A stretch of 41,204 nucleotides of DNA from UBA4582 sp047630175 (GCA_047630175.1 JBLHVI010000030.1:1-41204), one strand, 5' to 3'. Shown: positions 18,504 through 27,138, counted from the stretch's first letter. Notes: a model not told the origin generated them from the letters alone. A program made the numbers and translations.

Positions 18504-18884
18504 CTAGGAGGCATCGTCGTCGAATGTTCCAACCGAATTCAATGTCATTTTATTGCCGCAAGAACTTCCTGTAACAACCTCGGCGGTAATCAAGAAGGTC
18601 GTTGCCGTAGACTCTAATTCAAGATCAAACTTTGCGGTACCTTGCGTCGGCGAAACAGCAGAGCATATCCCTGAGATATCGTCCGCAGGAGCCGTGATAT
18701 AGGTGAACCCGTTGCTATAATGGCGCTCCATTGCCAGTGCGCAAACCTTCATATCACCTACTGCTTGGTTTACAAAGGTATCGCAGGTGTAGGACTGATA
18801 GCTGGGGTACGCTATTGACGCTATGACACCAATGATCGCCACAACAATCATTAATTCAATCAGGGTATAACCTTTCGCTAACAT
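18504..18884 (-). CDS. pilE: PilE-type minor pilin
   Basis: A 126-residue pilin with a very short leader (MLAKG) and a textbook mature start, YTLIELMIVVAIIGVIASIAYPSYQSY in two halves, with Glu at +5. The body (AMERHYSNGFTY ... CGNKMTLNSVGTF) follows the PilE pattern of ERYY and a C-terminal Cys-Gly-x-x-x-L repeat. It stops at FDDDAS without the usual final Cys-Trp. It lies upstream of pilV on the same strand, 297 bases away from pilV's start, whereas in P. aeruginosa pilE is the last gene of the cluster. CTGGAG lies before the ATG. It might be a minor or a secondary pilin. Confidence 0.85.
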   Translation of the reverse strand: MLAKGYTLIELMIVVAIIGVIASIAYPSYQSYTCDTFVNQAVGDMKVCALAMERHYSNGFTYITAPADDISGICSAVSPTQGTAKFDLELESTATTFLITAEVVTGSSCGNKMTLNSVGTFDDDAS

Positions 18885-18992
18885 GGCTTTCTCCAGTTTT
18901 AATCACATCGTCTATTGCCGTTATATGACGCCGTCGGCCTAAAATACTTTTCGTCTTATTATGCGCTGGGAATGCGACCGACTGCAATTGAG

Positions 18993-19928
18993 CTAGCGAC
19001 GGAGCGACTTCGGCAGCGAAAAAACAACACTTTCTTCGCGCGTCACCAGCGTCGTCACAGGCACATCACCGTCAGACTGGAGCCTGGCGATAACGCCTTC
19101 GACCAAACTTTCGGGGGCACTCGCACCGGATGTCACACCAACCACCTGTGCCTGCGTCAGCCAGTCTGCCTGAATTTCGCTGGCCTCATCAATCAAGTAC
19201 GCCGTCACTCCCAGTCGCTGCGCCAACTCACGAAGGCGATTAGAATTCGAGCTGTTTGCCGAACCAACCACCAAAATTAGATCACATTCCGCCGCGAGGT
19301 CTTTAACAGCGTCCTGACGATTTTGTGTGGCGTAACAAATATCATCTTTGCGAGGCCCTTCGATCAGCGGGAAACGCGACCTAAGCCGATCGATGACTTT
19401 CGACGTGTCGTCCACAGACAGGGTCGTCTGGGTAACATACGACAGCTGACTTTCGTCGCTAATCTGCAGATCATCAACGTCTTCAACGCTTTCTATCAAA
19501 TAAATACGGCTCGGGTCGTTGTACTGACCCATGGTTCCCTCCACCTCAGGATGACCGGCATGACCAATCAGCACTGCTTCACGCCGATCGCGAGAAAAGC
19601 TAGTCACCTCATTGTGAACCTTAGTCACCAGCGGGCAGGTTGCATCAAATACGTTGAGTCCTTTGGCTTGCGCCTCTTCGCGCACCTTTTGTGAAACACC
19701 ATGGGCGCTAAAAATAACGAGCGCACCCGCAGGCACTTCATCTATCTCCTCAACGAAGACCGCACCTTTCTGCCGCAGCGCGTCGACCACTGTGCGGTTA
19801 TGTACTACCTCATGACGCACATACACGGGCGCGCCATGAATTTCCAAGGCCCGATTAACAATCTCAATGGCGCGGTCTACCCCTGCACAAAAACCCCGGG
19901 GACTCGCCAGTTTTATTTGACTGATCAT
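18993..19928 (-). CDS. ispH: 4-hydroxy-3-methylbut-2-enyl diphosphate reductase
   Basis: IspH (LytB) is the last enzyme of the MEP pathway and makes IPP and DMAPP with an iron-sulfur cluster. The three cluster cysteines are visible in PRGFCAGVDRAI, FDATCPLVTKVH and DDICYATQNRQ. Catalytic Glu lies in GHAGHPEVEGTMG, and SNSNRLRELA is the substrate-binding segment. ATG 19928 gives MISQIKLASPRG and about 311 residues. A GTG at 19940 would add four residues and overlap fkpB by 8 bases. It is the last gene of the murJ-ribF-lspA-fkpB-ispH run. Confidence 0.95.
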   Translation of the reverse strand: MISQIKLASPRGFCAGVDRAIEIVNRALEIHGAPVYVRHEVVHNRTVVDALRQKGAVFVEEIDEVPAGALVIFSAHGVSQKVREEAQAKGLNVFDATCPLVTKVHNEVTSFSRDRREAVLIGHAGHPEVEGTMGQYNDPSRIYLIESVEDVDDLQISDESQLSYVTQTTLSVDDTSKVIDRLRSRFPLIEGPRKDDICYATQNRQDAVKDLAAECDLILVVGSANSSNSNRLRELAQRLGVTAYLIDEASEIQADWLTQAQVVGVTSGASAPESLVEGVIARLQSDGDVPVTTLVTREESVVFSLPKSLRR

Positions 19929-19932
19929 GGAC

Positions 19933-20400
19933 TTACTCACTCACCCGGATAATTTCATTAGAGACTTGCTCGACGCTGACGATATCGACTTCAAAAATCA
20001 GATCTTTACCTGACAGCGGATGATTGAAGTCAATCTCAATACTCTCACCTTGAATTTTCTTGATCACGCCAGGCAACTCCGCGTCATTCTTATCGGCAAA
20101 CGACATCATCAGACCCTCCGCCAAATCCATATTCACCGGGAACTGTTCACGGCGTAAACGTTGCACATTAGCCTCTTGGTGTTCGCCAAAGGCCTGACTC
20201 GCCGGAATCTGTAATCGCTCAGTGGCACCTGCCTGCAAACCAAACATAGCCTTTTCGAAGCCGGGCAACAGGCTGCCATCACCGACGCAAAACTCGGCTG
20301 GCGTGCTGCCTGTTGTGTCAACAATTTCACCGCCCATCAATAGTATCGAAAACTTTAAAGACACCCGTGTACCGGGTCCAATAGGGATTTGCTTAGCCAT
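19933..20400 (-). CDS. fkpB: FKBP-type peptidyl-prolyl cis-trans isomerase, SlpA type
   Basis: A 155-residue cytoplasmic prolyl isomerase of the SlpA/FkpB class: an FKBP domain with an inserted chaperone flap. Visible motifs are GEIVDTTG, CVGDGSLLPGFEKAMFGLQ, ERLQIPASQAFGEH and FNHPLSGKDLIFEV. ATG 20400 is preferred over the GTG one codon earlier. It overlaps the lspA stop as ATGGCTAA, the same 8-base overlap seen at pilW/pilX. Being between lspA and ispH is the standard gammaproteobacterial position. Confidence 0.94.
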   Translation of the reverse strand: MAKQIPIGPGTRVSLKFSILLMGGEIVDTTGSTPAEFCVGDGSLLPGFEKAMFGLQAGATERLQIPASQAFGEHQEANVQRLRREQFPVNMDLAEGLMMSFADKNDAELPGVIKKIQGESIEIDFNHPLSGKDLIFEVDIVSVEQVSNEIIRVSE

Positions 20401-20884
20401 CACTTTTTATAGGCTCCTTGGGTTTGATCAACGTATCTAGAATGAGTAGTACGGCACCAACGCTGATTGCAGAATCTGCGATATTAAACGCTGGGAAATA
20501 ATAGTTTTCGTAATGCACAACAATAAAATCGACAACATAGCCCATTAATCCTCGGTCTATAAGATTACCGATGGCACCGCCAAGAATGAGCGCAAGCGCG
20601 AGCGACAGCATTCGCTCTTCGCGTTGAAGCCGATACAACCAAACACTGATCGCACCGCTGACGACAGTCGACACCGATACCAAAAACCACCGTTGCCAGC
20701 CTCCCGCATCACTCAGAAAGCTAAATGCCGCACCCGAATTGTGCAACAACGTAAAGTTGAACACCGGTAAGAGCACAACACTCTGACAATTACCTGGCTG
20801 GCACAGTACTAATAAATCTGTCGCCACACTTTTTGACCATTGATCACCAATGATCACCACTAGGCTCAGCAAAAAATAAATCAT
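20393..20884 (-). CDS. lspA: lipoprotein signal peptidase (signal peptidase II)
   Basis: LspA cleaves signal peptides of lipidated prolipoproteins such as BamD. At 163 residues it has four transmembrane helices. The catalytic aspartates are Asp119 in GYVVDFIVVH and Asp137 in FNIADSAISVG, with the conserved FNFTLLHNSGAAFSFL and GNLIDR segments. Its ATG overlaps the ribF stop (ATGA), leaving no room for ileS, which stands between these genes in most gammaproteobacteria. It also overlaps fkpB downstream. Confidence 0.95.
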   Translation of the reverse strand: MIYFLLSLVVIIGDQWSKSVATDLLVLCQPGNCQSVVLLPVFNFTLLHNSGAAFSFLSDAGGWQRWFLVSVSTVVSGAISVWLYRLQREERMLSLALALILGGAIGNLIDRGLMGYVVDFIVVHYENYYFPAFNIADSAISVGAVLLILDTLIKPKEPIKSDG

Positions 20885-21816
20885 AACGAGCCGTCCTTAA
20901 AATACTGCCTAGCCACCAGCATGTCTTCTCTGATGGCGATTTTCAGGGCTTCTAAACCGGTGAATTTTTTCTCATCGCGAATCTTCGCGCAGAAGATAAC
21001 TTTGACGGTTTTGCCGTAAATAGTGCCGGCAAAATCAAAAATATGTACTTCAAGAATAGGCTTAAGCGTAGTTTCGTCCAAGGTTGGACGTACCCCAACA
21101 TTGGCGACCCCGGTTAGCGTCTTATCAAGCCCCTGAATTTCCACCGCATAAACACCGTCAATGGGCGCTCGATCGCGATGTAATTGTATGTTGGCGGTCG
21201 GCGCATCCAACGTTCTCCCCAACTGGCGCCCATATACCACCTTGCCGGTGATTGAATAGGGCCGCCCCAGCAACTGCTCTGCCAACTTGAAGTCACCGTT
21301 TGCTAAGCACTCCCGTATGCGCGTGCTGCTCACCCGCTCGGCGTCGACGGTAAGGGTGTAGAGGTTCGTCACCTCGAAACCCGATTTTTTGCCCGCCGTC
21401 GTCAACAAATCAAAATCACCGCTGCGGTCGTTACCAAAGCGTGCATCATCCCCGGCAAACAACGCTTTCAACTGCAAGTCATCCACTAGCAGGCTGATAA
21501 AAGCTTGGGGCGACATCGATCGTGTTATCTCATCAAACTTAAGGCAAAGCACCAAGTCCACCCCATACTCCGCCAGCAGACCCACTTTTTCGCGAAATCT
21601 TGTCAACCTTGCAGGAGCATTGTACGCGTCAAAAAACTCTTTGGGTTGGGGCTCAAAACAAATCAGCAGCGACGGCGCGCCCATTTCCTCAGACCTGGCC
21701 TTGACCTGCTGCAGAATCAATTGATGGCCCAAATGCACGCCATCGAAATTTCCCATAGTGACGACACAGCCGCGATGCCGAGGCTTTAGGTTGTGTATAC
21801 CTCTAATAATTTCCAT
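20881..21816 (-). CDS. ribF: bifunctional riboflavin kinase/FMN adenylyltransferase
   Basis: A 311-residue enzyme making FMN and then FAD. The N-terminal adenylyltransferase domain shows TMGNFDGVHLGHQ, GDDARFGND and VSSTRIREC. The C-terminal riboflavin kinase domain has DAPTANIQLHRDRAPIDGVY, with the PTAN motif for Mg-ATP. It follows murJ by 6 bases and overlaps lspA by 4 bases on the same strand. The downstream neighbour is unusual because ileS is expected. Confidence 0.96.
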   Translation of the reverse strand: MEIIRGIHNLKPRHRGCVVTMGNFDGVHLGHQLILQQVKARSEEMGAPSLLICFEPQPKEFFDAYNAPARLTRFREKVGLLAEYGVDLVLCLKFDEITRSMSPQAFISLLVDDLQLKALFAGDDARFGNDRSGDFDLLTTAGKKSGFEVTNLYTLTVDAERVSSTRIRECLANGDFKLAEQLLGRPYSITGKVVYGRQLGRTLDAPTANIQLHRDRAPIDGVYAVEIQGLDKTLTGVANVGVRPTLDETTLKPILEVHIFDFAGTIYGKTVKVIFCAKIRDEKKFTGLEALKIAIREDMLVARQYFKDGSL

Positions 21817-21822
21817 AAGCGT

Positions 21823-23397
21823 TCAGCGTATCAGTTGCTTAAAATTAAATCCCATGAGCCGCAGCATTGCGCCATAGGTCCCTGCACCAGCCATACAAAT
21901 CAGCAGGGTAACCCCCAACCGCTCCCAAAACGCCATGACTAGCCAACTCGACTGCTCTGGTAACAACAACAGCAGAACCGCACCCATCACAATGTTCGCG
22001 ATTAAAACTTGCAGCGAAAAACGCCACCAACTCGGCTGTAAGACCAACACGTCAATACGTCGTAAACCGTTAAAAAGTAACCCTGCATTCAAAAATGCAG
22101 ACAGGGATGTCGCCAGCGCCAGCCCCGCATGCTTAAACTCCCAGACAAGCACCAAGTTCAATGCCATATTGGCCAGCAACGCAATGATACCGTATCGCAC
22201 CGGGGTTCGAATGTCTTGACGCGAAAAATACCCGGGCGCCAACACTTTCACTAGCATATGACCCAGCAAACCTAGGCCATAGGCCTTAAGACTGTATGAC
22301 GCCATGGTCACATCACGGGGCGTCATTTCACCCTGATAGAACAACGTTGTGATCAGGCTTTCAGACAGGACCACAAGCGCTACAGACGCAGGAATACCGA
22401 TCACGCAAACCATGCGGATGGCCCAATCCAGCGTCGCCGCGAAGGCACTGCTGGATTGCCCAGCATGTTCACGCGACAAACTCGGCAGTATCACCGTCGC
22501 AATGGTAATACCAAACAGCGCCAGCGGTAGTTCTAATAAGCGGTCTGAGTAATACAACCATGACAGACTACCTGTCTCTAAAAACGACGCGAGCACTGTA
22601 TCTAGGAGCAAATTAATTTGCCCAACGGATACACCAAAAATCGCCGGCAACATCAACAGCAAAATTTTCTTTACCCCCGGATCCTTAAAATCCACACGCG
22701 GCACGGGCAATAAACCAGCGCTGCGCAAAAAAGGCAGTAAAAACACCAGTTGAAGCATACCGGCCAGCAGCACGCCCCACGCCAGCGCCATAACAGGCAC
22801 AGCCATTAGAGGGCGCAGCCAGATCGCCGCACCGATCAGGGTTAAATTAAGAATGACAGGCGTGAACGCCGGCGCCGCAAAGCGACCGAAACTGTTAAGG
22901 ATAGCGCCAGCAAATGCGGTTAACGAAATGAACAGCAAATACGGGAATGTTAGGCGTAACATTTCGGTCGCCAGCGTGACCTTGTAAGCCTCACCGTGAT
23001 AGACAAAGCCGGCAGCGAACACGCTGATCAAGCCCGCCGCACCGAGTATGCCGATGACGGTGATAAGGACCAGAATAATACCCAAGGTGCCACTCACTCT
23101 ATCAATGAGGCGTTGAACCTCAGCCGGGCCCTGCTGGGTCCGATATTCTGATAGTACAGGCACGAAAGCTTGGGAAAATGCTCCCTCAGCAAACAGCCGT
23201 CGAAAAAAGTTTGGAATTTTAAAAGCCAGAAAAAACACGTCGGCTTCCGCCCCGGCGCCAAAGAAAAACGCGATGACCATATCCCTGATCAAACCGAAGA
23301 CGCGGGAAATCATGGTCATGGCCGAAACCACACCACTGCTCTTCAATAGACTGCGTCCGACCTTTGCCGGCGTCGATTCAGATTTAGATTTAGTCAT
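21823..23397 (-). CDS. murJ: lipid II flippase MurJ
   Basis: A 524-residue polytopic membrane protein of the MviN/MurJ family with about 14 transmembrane helices. It flips lipid II to the periplasm for peptidoglycan synthesis. The signature N terminus (SAMTMISRVFGLIRDM, then FKIPNFFRRLFAEGAFSQAFVPVL in two parts) and later SWLYYSDRLLELPLALFG are present. It is the first gene of the run toward ispH and divergent from rpsT across a 202-base gap. Confidence 0.95.
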   Translation of the reverse strand: MTKSKSESTPAKVGRSLLKSSGVVSAMTMISRVFGLIRDMVIAFFFGAGAEADVFFLAFKIPNFFRRLFAEGAFSQAFVPVLSEYRTQQGPAEVQRLIDRVSGTLGIILVLITVIGILGAAGLISVFAAGFVYHGEAYKVTLATEMLRLTFPYLLFISLTAFAGAILNSFGRFAAPAFTPVILNLTLIGAAIWLRPLMAVPVMALAWGVLLAGMLQLVFLLPFLRSAGLLPVPRVDFKDPGVKKILLLMLPAIFGVSVGQINLLLDTVLASFLETGSLSWLYYSDRLLELPLALFGITIATVILPSLSREHAGQSSSAFAATLDWAIRMVCVIGIPASVALVVLSESLITTLFYQGEMTPRDVTMASYSLKAYGLGLLGHMLVKVLAPGYFSRQDIRTPVRYGIIALLANMALNLVLVWEFKHAGLALATSLSAFLNAGLLFNGLRRIDVLVLQPSWWRFSLQVLIANIVMGAVLLLLLPEQSSWLVMAFWERLGVTLLICMAGAGTYGAMLRLMGFNFKQLIR

Positions 23398-23526
23398 AAA
23401 GCTTCAATTAAGCGCACATCCAAGGGCATATTAGTAAGCTGGCGAGCCAATCAGAAAGACATTCTATAATACTTTGATTCGGCAGGATTTTTTAGGTATT
23501 TTGAAACATTGTGATGCATATACGGT

Positions 23527-23555
23527 TTGACATTAGAGCTTCAACTCGGCATAGT
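23527..23555 (+). promoter_or_regulatory. sigma-70-type promoter for rpsT
   Basis: TTGACA (23527-23532), 17 bases, then CATAGT (23550-23555), a perfect -35 and a 4/6 -10. It predicts a start near 23562 and a 38-base leader. An isolated TATAAT at 23465-23470 lacks a -35 at the right distance. Confidence 0.6.
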
Positions 23556-23599
23556 ATCGCGTCTTATTTTCCGGGTTCACATTCGAGGGTTCACACACC

Positions 23600-23866
23600 G
23601 TGGCAAACACTCCCCAAGCTAAAAAACGCGCACGACAGGCCGAAGTCCGTCGCGCTCATAATGCCAGTCAGCGTTCCGCCATGCGCACCGCGATCAAGAA
23701 AACGATCGCCGCCCTTGGCACTGGCGACTATGAAGTTGCCAACTCTGCCTACCTGGCTGCCGTGCCTGTTCTAGACCGCGCCGTCTCCAAAGGCATCATT
23801 CATGCGAACAAGGCTTCACGTCATAAAGCCCGCTTGAATGTTAAAGTTCTGGCGCTGCAAGCCTAG
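23600..23866 (+). CDS. rpsT: 30S ribosomal protein S20
   Basis: The 88-residue, lysine/arginine- and alanine-rich helical protein matches S20 along its length (MANTPQAKKRARQAE ... IHANKASRHKARLNVKV). It binds 16S rRNA early in small-subunit assembly. It starts with GTG; rare starts are also usual for rpsT in E. coli, where they take part in autoregulation. It stands alone on the plus strand, divergent from murJ and convergent with proB, as in Pseudomonas. Confidence 0.97.
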   Translation: MANTPQAKKRARQAEVRRAHNASQRSAMRTAIKKTIAALGTGDYEVANSAYLAAVPVLDRAVSKGIIHANKASRHKARLNVKVLALQA

Positions 23867-23888
23867 ATCTTATTGTTTGATGTGATAT

Positions 23889-23929
23889 CTATTGATTGGC
23901 TGGCTGGCAGCCCGCGAGCCGATCAATAG
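23889..23929. terminator. long hairpin between rpsT and proB, possible terminator
   Basis: CTATTGATTGGCT and AGCCGATCAATAG form a 13-bp stem with one T-G pair and a 15-base loop. It overlaps the proB stop codon at 23923-23925. The two genes converge here. No T run flanks it on either strand, so it may be a transcript-stabilising or Rho-assisted structure. Confidence 0.4.
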
Positions 23930-25041
23930 TCAATCACTAGATTGTCGCGGTGAATGAGCTCTTCCTCACCCATATATCCTAACAACGACTCAATCATGCT
24001 ACTCGATTGCCCACACAGGGTAAGGGCCTCGCTTGCATTGTAGTTTACTAAGCCGCGAGCAATTTCAACGCCCGCTTCATCCACGCAAGCGACCATACTA
24101 CCTCGGCTGAAATCGCCCTGTACTGCCTTGACGCCGACGGACAGCAAACTCCTACCAGATTGCTGCAAAACTGCCACGGCACCCTTGTCGAGCACCAAGC
24201 GACCGCTGGTGGCCAACGCAGCAAGCCACTGCTTACGCGCAACCAAAACCTCGCTGTTACTACGCAGCAGTGTGCCGGCATACTCACCACGCGCCAGGTT
24301 AGTAATTACCCCTGTCTGCCTACCCGGCGAAATCAATGTATTAGCACCGCTCCTTGCTGCCGTTCGCGCGGCCCGAAGCTTGGTTACCATACCGCCACGA
24401 CCTAGCTTTCCACCATCGCCCGCCATCGCGTCTAAGGACGGGTCACTGACGTTGGCTGCACGCATCAATTGCGCGTCGGCATCAACCCGTGGATCCGAGC
24501 TATAAAAGCCTGCTTGATCCGTCAACAACAGCAACGTGTCTGCCTCGATCAAATTCGCTACGAGGGCCGCAAGCGTATCGTTGTCACCAAAACGTATCTC
24601 GTCTGTCACTACCGTATCGTTTTCATTAACAACAGGAATAACACCCAAATCAAGCAAACTACGCAGGGTGCCGCGGGCATTGATGTAACGCTCTCGAGAG
24701 CGAAGATCATCGTGGGTCAGTAGGATTTGGGCAGTATGCAGATTGTGGCGCTGAAACTGTGACTCATAGGCTTGAATTAAACCCATTTGACCCACCGCTG
24801 CTGCGGCTTGCAGTAGGTGCAGTGCTCGCGGCCGACTACTCATACCGAGTCGCTGCATGCCCTCAGCCACCGCGCCAGAAGAGACTAGGACAACTTGAAT
24901 GCCCGATTGATAGACGCTGACAATATCGTCAACTAGGGTGCTTACAAACCGCAAATCTAAGCCAGCGCCATCCGCGGTTAACAACGAGCTGCCGATCTTT
25001 ACGACCCAAGTTCGACCCGGCTGATAGGCATTCTGCGTCAT
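23923..25041 (-). CDS. proB: glutamate 5-kinase
   Basis: This 372-residue enzyme phosphorylates glutamate in the first step of proline synthesis. The amino acid kinase domain (VVKIGSSLLT, VSSGAVAEGM, NENDTVVTDEIRFGDNDTLA, GGMVTKLRAA) fills residues 1-260. A C-terminal PUA domain follows (about 280-372, with GSMVACVDEAGVEIARGLVNY in parts). It follows obgE by 9 bases, the usual obgE-proB pair. Confidence 0.96.
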   Translation of the reverse strand: MTQNAYQPGRTWVVKIGSSLLTADGAGLDLRFVSTLVDDIVSVYQSGIQVVLVSSGAVAEGMQRLGMSSRPRALHLLQAAAAVGQMGLIQAYESQFQRHNLHTAQILLTHDDLRSRERYINARGTLRSLLDLGVIPVVNENDTVVTDEIRFGDNDTLAALVANLIEADTLLLLTDQAGFYSSDPRVDADAQLMRAANVSDPSLDAMAGDGGKLGRGGMVTKLRAARTAARSGANTLISPGRQTGVITNLARGEYAGTLLRSNSEVLVARKQWLAALATSGRLVLDKGAVAVLQQSGRSLLSVGVKAVQGDFSRGSMVACVDEAGVEIARGLVNYNASEALTLCGQSSSMIESLLGYMGEEELIHRDNLVIDY

Positions 25042-25050
25042 GGCGCGCGC

Positions 25051-26259
25051 TTAGGGCTCATAATGGACTTCGACATCGAAGTCCTCATCGTCATCATCAT
25101 CATCGTCAGACGCCTCGCGCAGCTTTTCTTCCTTACGCTGGGCACGACGGCTGTCGCGCCGAACGGTAGAATATTCATGAGTTTCGGCCACAATACGGGC
25201 TTCTTGCTCAGCGTAGGCCTCTTCAGCCGCCTCATCAGCACGCTCTTGCTCGCGTTGCGCAGCCAAGTGCTCATACACAGCCCGCATCAGCGAAGACGTT
25301 CCCTGATGGGTCACAGCTGAGATGGAAAAAACCGGCATTGTCACGTTTAGACGCTCAAGAACGTCCGCCTGTCGTCGCTCTGCTTCCTCAGGAGGAAGCG
25401 TATCGAGCTTAGTGAACACTAACCAACGTTCTTTGTGCGCAATGCCCTCGCTGTAGTTAGCCAGCTCTTGTTCGATGACATGGAAGTTGTCTACTGGGTC
25501 ACTATTATCCATTGGCGCAATATCGATCAGGTGCAATAACAGTCGCGTTCGCGCTAGGTGCTTGAGGAACTGAACCCCCAGCCCGGCGCCGTCCGCGGCC
25601 CCTTCGATCAAACCGGGAATATCCGCGATAACAAAGCTTTCATCCTCACCCAGACGAACCACGCCAAGATTGGGCACCAGCGTGGTAAAGGGATAGTCTG
25701 CTATTTTCGGGCGCGCAGCCGACACGGCGGCCACCAGCGTACTCTTACCCGCATTGGGAAGGCCCAGTAACCCTACATCTGCAATCAGCCGCAATTCAAG
25801 GCGCAGGTTGCGTATCTCGCCCGGACTACCTTTGGAGGTCTGGCGCGGGGCACGATTGGTGCTGGACTTGAACCGCACATTACCCAGACCATGAAAGCCT
25901 GCCTTAGCCACTAGCATCACATCATTAGCGCGACTCACATCACCCAGATATTCGTCCGTCTCATCGTCAAAGACGCTGGTTCCTAAAGGCACGCGCAAAT
26001 ATATGTCGTCACCTTGCGAACCCTTGCGGTCAGAACCCTTGCCATGCTCGCCTTTCGGCGCCTTATAGCGTGGCTGAAAGCGATAATCTACGAGCGTATT
26101 GAGCGCGACGTCGCCGCGCAGATAAACAGACCCGCCGTGACCACCATCGCCCCCGTCAGGCCCGCCATGGGCAATATATTTTTCGCGCCGAAAGCTTAAA
26201 CAGCCGTCACCGCCCTTGCCTGCTTCCACCTTGATACTGGCTTCATCTACAAATTTCAT
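25051..26259 (-). CDS. obgE: Obg family GTPase
   Basis: ObgE is an essential GTPase in large-subunit assembly and stress control. The glycine-rich Obg fold occupies residues 1-158 (GGDGCLSFRREK, GPDGGDGGHGG). The G domain shows P-loop GLPNAGKST (166-174), switch II DIPGLIEGA and base-recognition FTKLD. The C-terminal extension (about 340-402) is charged and ends in an acidic tail with seven consecutive aspartates (DDDDDDD). AGAGAG precedes the ATG. It lies between the rpmA terminator and proB. Confidence 0.96.
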   Translation of the reverse strand: MKFVDEASIKVEAGKGGDGCLSFRREKYIAHGGPDGGDGGHGGSVYLRGDVALNTLVDYRFQPRYKAPKGEHGKGSDRKGSQGDDIYLRVPLGTSVFDDETDEYLGDVSRANDVMLVAKAGFHGLGNVRFKSSTNRAPRQTSKGSPGEIRNLRLELRLIADVGLLGLPNAGKSTLVAAVSAARPKIADYPFTTLVPNLGVVRLGEDESFVIADIPGLIEGAADGAGLGVQFLKHLARTRLLLHLIDIAPMDNSDPVDNFHVIEQELANYSEGIAHKERWLVFTKLDTLPPEEAERRQADVLERLNVTMPVFSISAVTHQGTSSLMRAVYEHLAAQREQERADEAAEEAYAEQEARIVAETHEYSTVRRDSRRAQRKEEKLREASDDDDDDDEDFDVEVHYEP

Positions 26260-26336
26260 GCTGGCTCTCTGGTTGCCTCACCGGGTTTTGTCGCCCGCCT
26301 TGACCACCGGGTTAGATCACCTTGTTAGATAAGGGC

Positions 26337-26365
26337 AAAAAAAAGCCCCGTCGATGACAGGGCTT
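26337..26365 (-). terminator. intrinsic terminator after rpmA
   Basis: On the minus strand AAGCCCTGTC pairs with GACGGGGCTT over a 3-base loop (one G-T pair), followed by a run of eight Ts. It separates the rplU-rpmA transcript from obgE. Confidence 0.85.
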
Positions 26366-26384
26366 AGCTTTCTTGCGTCAGGCC

Positions 26385-26645
26385 CTAGGCCTCTGCCACT
26401 ATATTGACATACTTACGCTGTTTTGGCCCCTTGACGGTGAAGGTCACTACACCTCCAGCCTTCGCGAACAAGGTATGATCCTTGCCGCAACCAACATTCA
26501 GTCCCGGGTGGAAACGCGTGCCACGCTGACGAATAAGAATGTTGCCCGGTATCGCTACTTGGCCACCAAAAATTTTCACGCCCAGTCGTTTCGATTCCGA
26601 ATCGCGACCGTTACGAGTACTACCACCTGCTTTCTTGTGAGCCAT
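26385..26645 (-). CDS. rpmA: 50S ribosomal protein L27
   Basis: The 86-residue protein begins MAHKKAGGSTRNGRDSESK, the L27 N-terminal tail that reaches the peptidyl-transferase centre, and continues with the FGGQVAIPGNILIRQRGTRF beta core. It follows rplU after 3 bases in a conserved operon and ends before a strong terminator. Confidence 0.98.
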   Translation of the reverse strand: MAHKKAGGSTRNGRDSESKRLGVKIFGGQVAIPGNILIRQRGTRFHPGLNVGCGKDHTLFAKAGGVVTFTVKGPKQRKYVNIVAEA

Positions 26646-26648
26646 TGT

Positions 26649-26963
26649 CTAGCCTCCAGTGATCTCGGTTATTTTGACCTCAGTGAACCACTGACGGTGA
26701 CCTGCTTGACGACGGTAATGCTTACGGCGGCGCATCTTAATGATATGCACTTTTTTGCCTCGGCCATGCGATACAACTTCCGCAGACACTTTACCACCGG
26801 CCACAAAAGGCGCACCGACAGAAATCTTCCCATCGCTGCCGATCATCATGACTTCGTCAAAATTAATGACACCGCCTGCTTCTACATTCAGCTTTTCTAG
26901 CTTGAGCACTTCACCGGGCTCAACACGATGCTGTTTACCGCCACTCTTAATTACAGCGTACAT
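26649..26963 (-). CDS. rplU: 50S ribosomal protein L21
   Basis: A 104-residue beta-barrel ribosomal protein starting MYAVIKSGGKQHRVEPGEVL, with the conserved C-terminal KMRRRKHYRRQAGHRQ. It heads the rplU-rpmA operon and is divergent from ispB, the standard arrangement in gammaproteobacteria. Confidence 0.98.
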   Translation of the reverse strand: MYAVIKSGGKQHRVEPGEVLKLEKLNVEAGGVINFDEVMMIGSDGKISVGAPFVAGGKVSAEVVSHGRGKKVHIIKMRRRKHYRRQAGHRQWFTEVKITEITGG

Positions 26964-27075
26964 GATAATCTACTCTAATCTGTTTGAAGGTTGGGACCCT
27001 GCCAAAACTACCTAACCTTATCCACGTTTGACCACGTTTATAGATCAGTCGATCGGTCCCGATTCAGGGTGCGCA

Positions 27076-27104
27076 ATTCTACGGGAAGCGTAGCCACCAA
27101 TCAA
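27076..27104 (-). promoter_or_regulatory. promoter for rplU-rpmA
   Basis: On the minus strand TTGATT, 17 bases, TAGAAT gives good matches to both sigma-70 boxes (5/6 at the -10). The predicted leader is about 105 bases. Confidence 0.65.
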
Positions 27105-27138
27105 GCGTGAAATCAGCTCTTTTGTAGATGCCCGTCGC

